DNA of 64,000 nt from Ilex aquifolium (taxonomy: Eukaryota; Streptophyta; Magnoliopsida; Aquifoliales; Aquifoliaceae): the NCBI GenBank assembly GCA_951799425.1, contig OX637394.1:33950001-34014000 (forward strand), written 5' to 3'. The position numbers and the translations under genes are program-made. Positions 22,996 through 34,700 of this stretch are shown here, in pieces. The notes beneath the pieces were generated by a model. The model made no database searches. It worked only from the letters and a program-made list of their open reading frames with translations, and had not been told where the DNA came from. The first letter of the stretch is position 1, and each line of letters begins with the position of its first letter.

Positions 22996-23972
22996 GCAGT
23001 AAGAACAGCATCACTCCAAAAATATCGGGGAATATTCATCTGGAATAACAAGGCACGGGTGACTTCCAACAAATGACGGTTTTTGCGTTCAGCAACACCG
23101 TTCTGTGGAGATGTGTAAGCACAAGAAGTCTGATGAATAATGTCAGTTTTACTAAGATAAGCTGAAAAATGATCAGATTCATATTCTCGAGCATTATCAG
23201 AACGTAAAATACGTATACGACAACCATACTGAGTTTTTATTTCTTTACGAAAGGTCTCAAATATAGAGAATAATTCAGACCGAGCTTTCATCAAAAACAA
23301 CCAAGTCACACGAGAATAGTCATCCACAAATGACACAAAATAAGGATATTTATTAGATGAAATATTCTTTATTGGACCCCATACATCAGAATGTACCACC
23401 TCAAATGGACTAGACACACGATTATTGACTCTAGACTGAAATGATACACGGTGATGCTTACTAAGTTGACAAGCTTCACAAGACAAAGATGACACACCAC
23501 TAAGACTGGGAACTTGGCGCTTCAGATTCTGGAGAGAGGGATGTCCAAGACGACAGTGCCATTGAAAATGAGACAACGAGGTCTGTAGAGCTCGAGTAGG
23601 TGAATCAAAGTCAAAGTAATATAGACCACCAGCTTCATGCCCCGTACCAATCTTCCTCTTCGTCTTGAGATCCTGAAAGACACAATAAGAGAGATAAAAG
23701 GTTACAGAACAATTAAGAGACCGGGTAATCTTACTAATGGAAAGTAAACTAAAAGGAAACTGAGGAACAAATAACACGGAAGATAGGGACATATCAGGAC
23801 TCAAGTGAGTAGTCCCCAGACCTGAAACTTTAGAACAAGTACCATTAGCAAGAGTAACACTACGTGTGGAAGTAGCAGACTGATAAGTAGAAAAAACATC
23901 AGACACACCAGTCATGTGGTTAGAAGCACCAGAATCAATGATCCAGGGATGCAAGTGGAGGACAACAAACAA
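22959..23972 (-). pseudogene. Copia protease, GAG-pre-integrase and integrase core
   Basis: The 337-residue frame contains the protease active site WIIDSGASNHMTG (about residues 10-22) and a hydrophobic VLFVPQFPFSLLSISK strand. The GAG-pre-integrase domain has [13 protein letters not shown] and CEACQLSKH, the zinc-binding His/Cys set. The integrase core follows with VHSDVWGP (first Asp), FVDDYSRVTW, RSDNAREYES (second Asp) and SPQNGVAERKNRHLLE (Glu), a full DDE. It shifts frame near 22960 into the next segment. Upstream, another frameshift near 23955 separates it from LLSSTCIPGS. The catalytic residues of protease and integrase look intact, unlike those of RT. Confidence 0.92.
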
Positions 23973-25088
23973 GTGGAATCAATACCTGACTGGGCAAAAG
24001 TAGCAGTAGAGAGAGATGGGACAGCCTATTGCTGGGACAGGAACTGAGCATACTTCGCTCGTGTAATAGTAACCGACCCAGTGTCTTGCTTGGGTTCCAT
24101 AACAATGCAGCAAATAGGTGTCTGAACACTAGACAAAACTTGAACAATGTGCTAGGTGCCTGAACCGGACCAAAAATAGTGGCTGAAGGCTGTTGAAAAG
24201 CTGAACCAGGCTGAAAAAAAAAATGGTCTGAACCACTGAACCGGCTGGAAAACCGGACTAGACCGTTGAACCGGGTTGGAAAAGGAAGCTGGACCACTGA
24301 ACCGGACCGGTTCGACTTGCTGGATCACTGAACCGGACCGGTATGACTTCCTGAACCTCTGAACCCGTGTCAAAACTGTCTGAACCGGACTGAACCACTG
24401 CCTACAGCTGAACCGAGACCAAATCGGGATTGATCCGGTCTAGAGTGGATCGTGGGCTGGACCCGAAGTGGGTTGGATCAGATCTGGATTGACCCGAAGT
24501 GGGTTGGATCAGATCTGGGTTGGCCCGAAGTGGTTTGGACTTTGTTTTCTTCGTTGGTTAGGGTTCCAGAGAACCCTCTTCTGCGACTGCGACTGCGACT
24601 GCGACTGCGCCTCACCACCAACGACGAATGACAAACCACCACAACAAACACACCACCACCACGACGAACACCAATTTGGACTTTGTCTTCTTCGTTGGTT
24701 AGGGTTCCAGAGAACCCTCTTCTGCGACTGCGACTACGCCTCACCACCAACGACGAATGACAAACCACCACAACAAACACACCACCACCACGACGAACAC
24801 CAAACGACAGTGAGAAGGCCACCACAACTAGCGACACACCACCACGGTAACACGATAGCTTCGACGACACCACCACAACCGCGACAGTGCCACCACCACA
24901 ACAGTATCACCACCACCACAATGGAGATCACCACCACACGCGACAACACCACACCAACAGACCAACAACACCACTGTAATGAACGACAACACCACACCAA
25001 CAGACGACCATCGGCAACAGTATTCCGACAAATACAGTACCACGAACAAAAAATTAATTTATTCAGAATATATATTTATGATCGTAAC
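23973..25088 (-). repeat. Repeat-rich region where copia gag should be
   Basis: Between the primer site and protease I find no capsid or zinc knuckle. 24150-24420 is rich in CTGAACCGG units. 24538-24810 is a tandem duplication of about 130 bp built on CTTCGTTGGTTAGGGTTCCAGAGAACCC and GCGACTGCGACT runs. 24800-25010 is CACCACCA-rich. Only about 60 residues before the protease (VMEPKQDTGSVTITRAKYAQ) look like copia coding sequence. The long frames here on both strands are low-complexity artefacts. Confidence 0.75.
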
Positions 25089-25100
25089 GCTCTGATACCA
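25089..25100 (-). other. Copia primer binding site
   Basis: On the minus strand TGGTATCAGAGC abuts the 5' LTR; it is complementary to the 3' end of initiator tRNA-Met. Confidence 0.9.
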
Positions 25101-25269
25101 TGTTAAGTTTAGATGATTAACACAATATTAGAGAGAAACAGAGAGAGGTTAAAACTTAACCTAGCTCTCATACATCACTTGTATTTATAGTTAACTCACA
25201 CTAATAAGAATTACACATACACCCTCTTACTATAGACAATTTACACATACTACTCTAATACTCTTAACA
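25101..25269 (-). repeat. 5' LTR of the copia element
   Basis: 169 bp, identical by eye to 20770-20938; followed on the plus strand by target duplication GTATT. Confidence 0.95.
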
Positions 25270-25348
25270 GTATTCATATCTAAAATCAAATCACAAACAT
25301 AGAAGAGAGATAAATGAATTTAAGCATCGGTTGTAGTGGGAGTGAAAG

Positions 25349-25540
25349 GTGGTGGTGGTGGTGGTAGGAGAATGTGATGGTTGTGGTGGTGGTGGCGGCA
25401 GTGATGGCATCGGCGGCGGCGGTGGTGGCGACGATGGTGGTGGCGGCGGCGGTGGTGGCAGTGGTGGTGATGGCGGTGGTGGCAATGGCGGTGGTGGTGA
25501 TGGCGGTGGTGGTGATAGAGATGGGGGGTGATAGAGGTAG
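25349..25540. repeat. GGT/GGC trinucleotide-rich microsatellite
   Basis: About 190 bp of GGTGGTGGC-type repeats. It gives long glycine frames on one strand and His/Pro frames on the other, none of which looks like a gene. Confidence 0.85.
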
Positions 25541-25559
25541 GTGGTGGAGCGGTTTCAAA

Positions 25560-26490
25560 CACTAATTATTTTTTTTTAAAAATACTTATGAAAAATAATT
25601 TCTAGAAGTACTTTTAAAAAATTACTCCAAACACACCCTTAGGGGCCTATTTTTCCTATTAAATTTAGGATGTTAATATTAGCCGTTATAATTAATTTTA
25701 AAGTAAAATTTAAAGCAATTTGAACCGCGAAAAGTAAAAGTCATTTTGTTTATTTTTAAAATTTGAATTGTAAACTACTTTATTATATAGATATATTAAT
25801 CCGTTCATTATTGAGAGAAATTTCTCCTAGATATAAACAAAAAATGACCTTGGCTTTCCATGTTTACTCCGTTTCTCTTTGTTTTTATTTTAGAAAAAAT
25901 CAGGACATCATGTTTTCTTGCTGCATGGTTCAGCACAGCAAAAAACAAGGACGACGTTCCCTTCATCTATTAAAGATATCAATGAGAACATGTTATTAAG
26001 TAATCCGGAGATTTATCCTAATTAACGACTGGAAAGATTGATGATCCTTCAAAAAATAATGCAACTAAAACAAGCCAAAGAAAAGATCAGGGAATAGAGT
26101 GAATAGTAATCTATAACAGGTTTGAAGTATTGAAAATTGGATAAAATGTTTTGCCAAGGAGTGAACATTTTCATAAAATGTTTTGGTGAGATAGCATATA
26201 CAGGTTGATGGGAGAATACCAAAGGAACGTCAGTTAAAGCTCTAAATTTTATTATCGTAAATCGTTTAGCTGGAGAAACATTTATGTTGGATAAAAAATA
26301 GATATTTTGTTGACTTTGAGTCTAAATTAAAATGAGATCCACTTGTCATTTTAAATAATTTTTCGTGAATTCGTGTTCTATTCCGTGAGGAGAATGACGC
26401 TAATATATTCACATGCTCAAATAGAATAAGACGTAAATGAAAAAATATGCTCCAAAGTGACATTATTGGAATGTGAAAATAAAGGTTGGA
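25560..26490. other. Gene-free stretch
   Basis: AT-rich, with no supported coding feature. CCAAACACACCCTTAGGGGCC near 25628-25650 looks like a DNA-transposon end, but I found no mate. Confidence 0.35.
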
Positions 26491-26494
26491 ACAA

Positions 26495-27010
26495 TGTGTG
26501 ATTTGACATTAATCTCACATTGGTTGGGCAAGAAAGATTTGATGGGTTTCAGGCACAGATGTGGTTCAGATCTAATCTTATAATTTTGAAGAAAATTTAT
26601 TTCCTAAATTGGTCCTCAATTTCTTGATCCGAATTTGAATTTCCCCATGGTCTGAATTTGAATTTTGTATCTGTTCATGAATGATGTCTTCTGGGTTACA
26701 CTTGATCAATGGTAGAAATTTCTAACAGTCACCTCTACATCTATAAATAACTCAGACTCATTAGCATTCTGTACTTACAAAATACGTGATTATCAAAGTC
26801 ATTACATTCATCATTTTTAAGAGTTTTCATAACATAGAATACACAACAAAATTTGGTTCACTGGGCAAATAAATTGGAGTCGTACTTCTGTTTGAGTGAA
26901 GATTATTGTATCCTAGAAAACAGACGTTAAGATTTTCATTAGCACCAGTGTGGTGAGTATGGCGAAATCTTTCTTAAAGATATTGTGTCAAACACTAACC
27001 TTGATCTAAA
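26495..27010 (+). repeat. Possible degenerate copia-type LTR
   Basis: Starts near TGTGATTTGACATTAATCTC and ACATTGGTTGGG, has CTATAAATAA near 26741 and a T/A-rich leader, as in several plant copia LTRs. Ends and target duplication are not clear. Confidence 0.3.
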
Positions 27011-28235
27011 ATTTTAATTTGCATTGTTGTAGTTCTTACGTTTTATTGTTTTGGTCTTATTTGTTGCTGTTGTATTCTTAATTGCATAAACTGTTTTTTT
27101 TTGTTACTGTTTAGTATATTTGTATGTGTTAACATCATTTTAGAATTATGATAAATAATTTATCATATTGATATCATCATCCCAACAAGTTAAATACTTC
27201 CCAAACATATTTATTGAAAGACCATCAGAATGCTAATTGGTTTCACAGTAGTATTAGATTGGAACATAATTAGAAAAAACCTAGTTAAATCGCAGGTCAG
27301 GCTCCATTCCGAATGAGCAACCCAACTTCAAACCTCCTCCTCTCCATCTCCATTCCGACTAAAAACATGACGTTGTTACTTGAGTAGAAACGCAAAGAAG
27401 GTCCACAACGCCACCACTTCTGGGGCACTTTTTATCAGCCCCATTGAGCCGAATGTCAAGTCTAATTATTTTCTCGTTAAAAAGACGTACTAATTCTTCA
27501 TCTAAGTCGAGGGGCCGAAAAAGTGGTATTGGCGACCCACTCACGTGAGAGCCTTTTTTCTTCGAGAACTTGGAGAGCCTTTCAAATACCATGGGGACAC
27601 AGATTGACAAATATTCAGAAATTTTCATAAAGTGAAGGCAAGATGTTGCACACAAAAGAAAGCGGTTGACACTCTTGAACACTGACATCATGCTTTAGAA
27701 TAACATAAACATCAGCCAAAACCAATATAACTGTTGCATTAGAAGCTTCTAATGATAATACTACTGTCATTGATCTTTATGTAATCTCGAAGAACAAATT
27801 ACAGAAGTACGAAAAAATAGCCGTCCAAAAATATAGAGAAGAATAATGCCATTTCTTGTAAATCGTATATTATTAGTATTATTATTATAATTCAGTTCAA
27901 AAAGAACAAGATCAACAGAGTAAATGCTCTAAGCTCTCAAGTCTCACTCCTACCCTTGCTTTTTTTTTTTTCGCCATTTGCCTGGTAGAAACCCTCGGTT
28001 CACATTTCATGAAGAATGGCAAACTACAGTCTGTAATATGAAGTGAGCTCCAGAATCAGAACATATAAAAGAGGTGACTACACCTATTGCTAGTAACTCT
28101 TCAAGACAACCTGCAAAAAAGGTTGCCTCGAGTAGTCCTGAAGCTCAAAAGGCAAACAAATGATTTTCCTGAATAAAAGATTCAGTTTAGGAGGTCAGCA
28201 TACTCTGCGTCCCCAAAAAGATTTATCCCGAAGGT
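27011..28235. other. Intergenic DNA and probable 3' UTR of the host gene
   Basis: 27011-27900 has no supported gene. About 27900-28235 lies directly downstream (minus strand) of the host-gene stop codon and is the likely 3' untranslated region; I cannot fix its end. Confidence 0.45.
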
Positions 28236-28298
28236 TCAAAGTTCATCATGACCCTGTGGTTGTTGCTTGTTCATCAAGTCTAGTTTATCTTGTAGTTC
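28236..28298 (-). CDS. PSL4: Last coding exon, ER-retention HDEL
   Basis: The 63-bp exon encodes [20 protein letters not shown] and a stop. HDEL is the plant ER-retrieval signal, which fits a soluble lumenal subunit. The splice acceptor reads TTTTTGCTAG followed by GAACT. Confidence 0.93.
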   Translation of the reverse strand, partial: ELQDKLDLMNKQQPQGHDEL

Positions 28299-28744
28299 CT
28301 AGCAAAAATTCATGAAACACCCAATCCCGTTACAGGTTGCAGCGCAAAAGGAAATTATTGAGATCACAATTACCAAGGAAGGAAAATAAAGTACAATGCA
28401 AAGAGAGGAAGAAAGAAAAGGAATGAAAAAGAAAGACGAAAGCTCTAGATTATAACTGTCTTGTGTCACCCACTTGCATGGAAGATATGGTTTTCCTTGA
28501 TTTTTCCCTTGGTTTTTTTCTTTTTTTTGCCCAAAATAAGTAACCAATCACAAGCCCCAATATAAGTGGTGATACAAGACGCTAGCAAAGAATTGCTGAT
28601 ATGTAGAATTTGGGAGAAATAAAATCAAATAAAACAAAAAAATAAAACTAAGCACCTTTAGTTTTTCTTGCAGGCAAAGGGCAGGGGTGGATAACAATGC
28701 TAAATACCTGCCATGACGAATAAAAATGTTAGACGACAAGGAGC

Positions 28745-28787
<43 letters not shown>

Positions 28788-31700
28788 CGCAACGGCTTGG
28801 TTCATCTATATCGGTAACCTCATTTGTCAACCCACATCTTAACTTGACCTGCATAATTTAGAAAACAGAAGAATGAAAAAAGATGATGACAGGAATCTAA
28901 AAAGAAGCATCTTCCTTTTCTACAAAGTTTGAGCAGGATCAACAATCTATGTTCATTAATTGCAGTTGTCCTGTACAGCTGGGATTAAACAATTTCAACA
29001 CACATGGTAACCCAGAACTATGTCACAGATAGGACAAATTAACTTGATACTGATTGAAAGAGATATATGGTAGATATGCGATTAATCACATCACAATAAG
29101 CCAGTGAACAAGGACATGGCCCTACATTATAAGATGAAAGCAGTACCTTTAGACTTCTATCGGGACCATTCCAGCATTTATCTCCATTTGAAAATTGCAT
29201 GATTCTATACGAATCATCAAATTTATCCCAGTTCCTATATTCAGAAAATGGACAGAAAAGTATATGCTTAGGATTGGATTAATCAACAGTAGACCCAGAT
29301 AAGATCCTCCCTTGAAGTTGAACATGTTACGTCATCTATCTTTACTATCCCAAGGTTCTGTTTCTAGCATATATGATTAACACCACAGAGCGATTTGATT
29401 GATGGACAGTAAGGAGTCAGGACACCAGTCTCGTTCATTTTAGACCTACTAGCTTGAGCCTAACTTTGCATGAGAAAACTATTGAACCTAAACATCACGA
29501 TTGCATTCAACTTGCAGTCCACAAACTAATAATCTGAACTAGCTAAATAAAGAACTCGAGAGAATGTCAGGGCAAGAACAAAATAACGTGAAAACGCCTA
29601 CCCCAAACGAGTTGTACTGTAGCCCTCGACTTGTGAAGCTTGTTTGAAAGGGCAGATCTTGTAGACATATCTGAAAGCAAAAAAAAAAGCCATGAATCAT
29701 TTAAGATATTTTTTTCTTGCAAGCAGAAACACAGGATAGCAAGAAGAAAGTGGGAAGTTTGTAACTTGTTCTGCTTGCTCTCAAAACATTGACCATAGAA
29801 TGAATAGAACTCCTTCTCTGGTCCTGGCATATAAGTATTCAGTTCAGCATATGAAAGCAAAGCCATTATTTTACTCTCATTGCATCAAAACCAGAGCACG
29901 GATGCATGTATGTTTCTGCAATCAACTTACCAAAATCATGTTTTAGCTTTTTCGTTAAACTTGATATCCTCGATTCAATTTTAGACAGCTTGGCACTAGA
30001 CTCATCGTATTCTTTGCGCACATTTGCAGCCTCTACAGAATCAAATGCAATGTTAAGCCCATACACATCCATTCTTTCTATCTTTTGTGCCCAAAAAAAA
30101 TAGAACCTCTATTGATACCAGATATATTTACTGGAGTTTTGAATAAATTGACAGCCTGTAGAATGTCACGCACAGTTTGTTGAATCTTCTCCAGCCAAGA
30201 TGGGTTACTTGTGCCAGTTATATCTGACCAAATAAATTCAATAAATACGAGTAACTAAGAAAAACAAAATAAAAAGGTGGATGTAGATGCAGAACAAAAT
30301 ATTGACAATAGATTTACACTTCCTCAGTAAAAATGAAATATCAATTTACATACCTGACAAGCCTGATTCATCATCTGACTCATATTTGTATGAAGAGCTC
30401 GAATCTTCGTGATCCTGCCCACCAATATCTTCCACCTGTTCTTCAGGGTCATCCTCATCATATCTTTGGTGCTCATCATCAGTTTCTGAGTCATAACCAT
30501 TATACTCCTCACCATGTGTATCCTTTGGTGTCTCTTCATGATTTTCATGATCATCATCCTCAGCAGCATTAACTTCTTCTGTTTGCTGTTCGGTCTTTTC
30601 CCCTGTCCAACGAGAAGCAACACGACGACCTAACTCTTCCCTTGACAATGACTCAGCATTTTCATATGCATCTGCCCCCTGAAACACCACACAAAAAACG
30701 CATTGCCTTGACAGAACTTGAAGGTGGCGAGTATGATAAAAGTCCAGACAGATGCCAACTAAAAAGGATGTCAACTCTGTTCGGAAACTTTTGAAAAAAC
30801 ATTGGTAGGAAAAATATATTCACTTTCTATCATTAGCCATGTCATCATTTACTCTTACGTTGTAAATGTTAGGAATGTTTGAGAGAAGGAAAGGCGGAAG
30901 AGAAGGTGTTACAAAGTCACTAGTTTGGTGGTTCTCCACCTTATATAGTATTAGCCTAGAGTAAAGTTAAAACCACAAAAATATCCTTAAAATACTCAAT
31001 AACACTCATCCTCAATCTAAAACACAGATACCTTTTTTTTTTTTTTTTTGTGGGAGGGGAAGGGGGAAGGGGGAAGGGGGAAGGGAGAAGGGGAAAGGGG
31101 GCTTAAACCCTTGACCTCAAGAAGGCAACGCCTTCACAAGGTAAGGAGTACCATTGGACCAAAGACCCATTGGTACAAAAAAACATAGATACCTAACATG
31201 TCAAGCTTGTTTCAAATCTCAACATATTCCATGGTCATGATGCTACAACAATGAAGACCCGAAAACATTCTTTGAGGGGAGAAAATCATGCGTCAAAGCT
31301 ACATCAAAAGCACTCCGCATGCAGCTTCTTGCTTAAGACAAGGTAATGACCTACATACCTAAGATAATCCCTTAGTTTAATAGACTTAGTAGGATTATTG
31401 TTAAAATGAAATCAGTATTAGATCTGATATTGGCTCTTAGGTGTTCTTAAAAAGAAAAAATTTCTCAATCTCTTGTGCATTTTGAAAACATAGAATTAAA
31501 CTATCATTGGATCCCTATTGAACAACACTCTTTAATGCTTAAGGGGACAAGTTTTTTGCTTAGTTTTAAGCTTAAAAAACTAGTAGGGACTGTCTTATGC
31601 TCGTTAGCCTTCGGTAGGACGGTCTCTTCATGACTTAGGAAAAAGATGGGCAAAGGCAAAACAGAGGACAACAAGGGTCACCCTTTGAGGTCGCTTGGGC

Positions 31701-34700
31701 AATCCCCTGGTCGCTTGAGCAATCCTGCTTTTCTAGGTCGGTTTGAAATTCATTTTCATTCCAGTGACCATCGCCCTATGACCACCCTCCAATGGCTCAA
31801 GCGGTCGTTCGCGAATCTGAATTTTCTTGTTGATTAAAATTACCCATATTCCAGACCTATAAATAAGGAAAGTTTTTCCAACACCTATGGTAAGCCTCTT
31901 GTGAGTATTTTGAGAGAAATTTTATCTTCTACCACAACCCTAGGATCCCTAAGACCCAAGACTACCATTTAATGATTCTTATTCAACCTCACAACTTGGT
32001 GAAGAAGATCTTGATTGGTTGAAGACCAAATCCATTGGAGTGTACATACCGAGAATCGTTAGTGCGTCCAAGATTACTTGAGGCCTAGAAGATCTATTGC
32101 GGTAGAGAATCCAAGTAAAGCTACCCAAGACGTCGAAAAGGCACTTTGGCGAAGAGACTTATTGAAAGAAGAGAGCATCTAACCATGTCGCGTCGCGTCA
32201 ACAAATTGCTTGTGTTCTTTATTGTATTTTTCATACACACTTGCAATTTGAGCAACACGCGCACTGTGTGTTTAATTGAATGAATGTTTGAATATCTTTA
32301 ATCATCCATAGTTATGCATTCAAGGTTTGGGTCATTGGGTTGGAATCCCCATATAAGATTGAATGCTAAGTGATTAATTGTTAAAATCAATAAACTAGTC
32401 TATGAGTTCATGGGGTTGTTGTGGCTAAAAAAGGGTTCTAACCATTAATTGATTAATCTTTGTAAGAAGAGGTAATTACGGTAGTAATAGGTTTAAAATT
32501 GGTGGTTGTCTAACCATAAAGTTTAAAAACCTATTCACTCCCCTTAGGTTGTGTCATGCAATCTATGTATATAATTGTGAGGAAAAATCCACATATACCT
32601 CCCCCTCCCGGAACAACAACCCTTGTAGTCTTTGTGAACATGACTCCTAGATGAGCATTTGACCAAGCAAAAGATGTAACAATTTGCTTCTTCACCACTC
32701 TATCCCAAATGAAATGGCAATCAACTTCAAAGCACTTGGTCTTCTCAAAAAAGTCTTTCTATTACGCAACATCACCATGGTTGTTTCAACTGACACCCTA
32801 CGTTCATGATATTGGGTGTACTTTGATATTAAGGTCTTGGAGTTTTAGCCCCATTTGGCAAAGGACCAAATAAACTTTTTAGATAAGAATCGAGTATATA
32901 ACCAATAGGTGATTCTTGGTTACAACTTCGAATTCATCATATATATTTGCTTTTGTTTTTGTTAATTTTTGTGGTGTAAGATCATAATTTTCACCCATAA
33001 AATTACAAAAACATAACACAGACTGCCTCTTAAGATGTTTAAGATGTTTGCATACCTGGTCTGCAGGTGTAAAACCAACTACTTCTATAATCAAAAGGTC
33101 TCAAAGCTAAACCTTTACCGACTCTCTTCAAGCATCTGCAGTGCTGCAATGTACTATTAGAGATACCAAAATCACAATATCCCAAGCATCCCACGATCTG
33201 GGTTGGACAGCTCTAGACTGGGTAGGTTGGTAATCTAGATCACCAAATTGTAATCTTTAACTCAAAACTGTATGCCTCTCTAATAGTTCATTTCTTTATT
33301 TCAACCTTTAAACTTATAATTTAATAAGTTGAAATTTAAATATTTGCCACATGACAAGTTTGTATGTTATTTTGGATTACAACTCACTTTGGAACTCTAA
33401 TCACAAACATAAAATAATTACAGTTAACTAAGCATGTAGATAATTCAAATAATAGGGAAAGATGTCACAAATATAAAACAAATATTAATTGACTATGAAC
33501 GTATGGATGTATAATATATTATGTCATACAATTGTGGAAGACATCCAAAATATAAGACAATATTCTTGCCTATGCGTGTACAGATGTAAAATTATATATA
33601 ATTGTATAATAGTGAAAGCAATTCAAATAAGAGTTTCAAAGTTACTCACAGTCCAAAATAATGTACTAATTAAGTCTACCTTCATCACATTGCATATTGC
33701 TTCAAAATCTCAATGTTTGAGGTGTTTTGAAATGTTTCAAGGTATTTCGTGATGTTTCAAATCAATGTTTCAGAATATTTCAAGGCGTTTCGGTATATTA
33801 CGTCCAATGTTTTAGAAACAAATTCCCCAAATTTTTAATCGATTTTCATTATGTTTCCGAAATATTTTCGAAATGTTTCCATTTTTCTAGTGATCGAACT
33901 AATGTATCGAAACAAAATTTTAATAATTGAGTAAGAGGGGGAGAATTGTAAAAACCGATCATGCGTATCATAGCATTTTGCATAATATTGTGAGTTAAAG
34001 TGTAATTTGTTAATATTTGCATGGGTTAAAAATTAAAATTATGATAATTAAACCCTGAAAAGTTAAGTATGCTTTTAATTAAATAATTTTATTCAAGAAT
34101 TACAAGATAATAGAATGTTTAGATGAGATTTTAGAAGTGTTGAAAAATTTTGTTGTTAAAAATCAGAATAGAGAAACAAAGGGGGATTTTGGTGGAATAG
34201 GGGGGAAAATGGGTGAGTCAGAAGGAACACTCGGCTTCTTGGGGTTTCTCTAGCCTTTGAGCTCGGTGAGTATATAAGAGTTCTTTTGGCATAAACCGGT
34301 TGAAGAAGAGGAGAGGGGAAAATTGGTGGGCTTTGAAACAAGTCATGAATTCTTTTTACCAGAGAACGAAGGTGAAAAAGAATTTCTTCTTTCCTTGAGT
34401 TTGAATGTAAGTCTTTCTTTGTAGTTAGCATAATCTTTGCTTGTGTACAAGGAGTTGAGTGGTGATAGTGAATTGAAGAGTTAAGGAACCCTAGATTCTT
34501 GGGTATGAGTTCAGAGAAATTCGAAAGATATAGAGTCGCAACAAAGGTAAAAGAATTTTTGTTTTGACCAAGGATCTAAATGTCGTGTCGAAACATCCGA
34601 AACGTCCGAAACGTTTCGGAATTTCAACACTCCGACACGAAACAGTGGTTGAATCACAAAATTCCAGGGTTTCGGTCGAAACGGCAATGTTTTGGACCGT

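Larger units (their letters stand above)
20770..25269 (-). mobile_element. Ty1/copia retrotransposon, young but defective
   Basis: The 4500-bp element on the minus strand has 169-bp LTRs (20770-20938 and 25101-25269) that I read as identical, and an exact target duplication GTATT (20765-20769 and 25270-25274). A tRNA-Met primer site is adjacent to the 5' LTR. CTCCCCCTCAAGCTGG beside the 3' LTR is the reverse of the polypurine tract. The pol order is protease, integrase, RT, RNase H, which is diagnostic of copia. Gag is not recognisable, and pol has frameshifts, stops and loss of the RT YVDD motif. It must have been mobilised by another element's proteins. Confidence 0.95.

Noticed and set aside
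24468-25106. 212-residue plus-strand ORF rich in His and Thr
   Set aside because: Produced by CACCAC and GCGACT repeats in the copia leader; antisense to the element and without domain.
25286-25565. Overlapping Gly-rich and His/Pro-rich ORFs on both strands
   Set aside because: All come from a GGT/GGC microsatellite.
30346-30774. 142-residue acidic ORF as a free-standing gene
   Set aside because: Splice sites at 30678 and 30354 and neighbouring in-phase exons show that it is one exon of the glucosidase II beta gene; the outer codons are intron.
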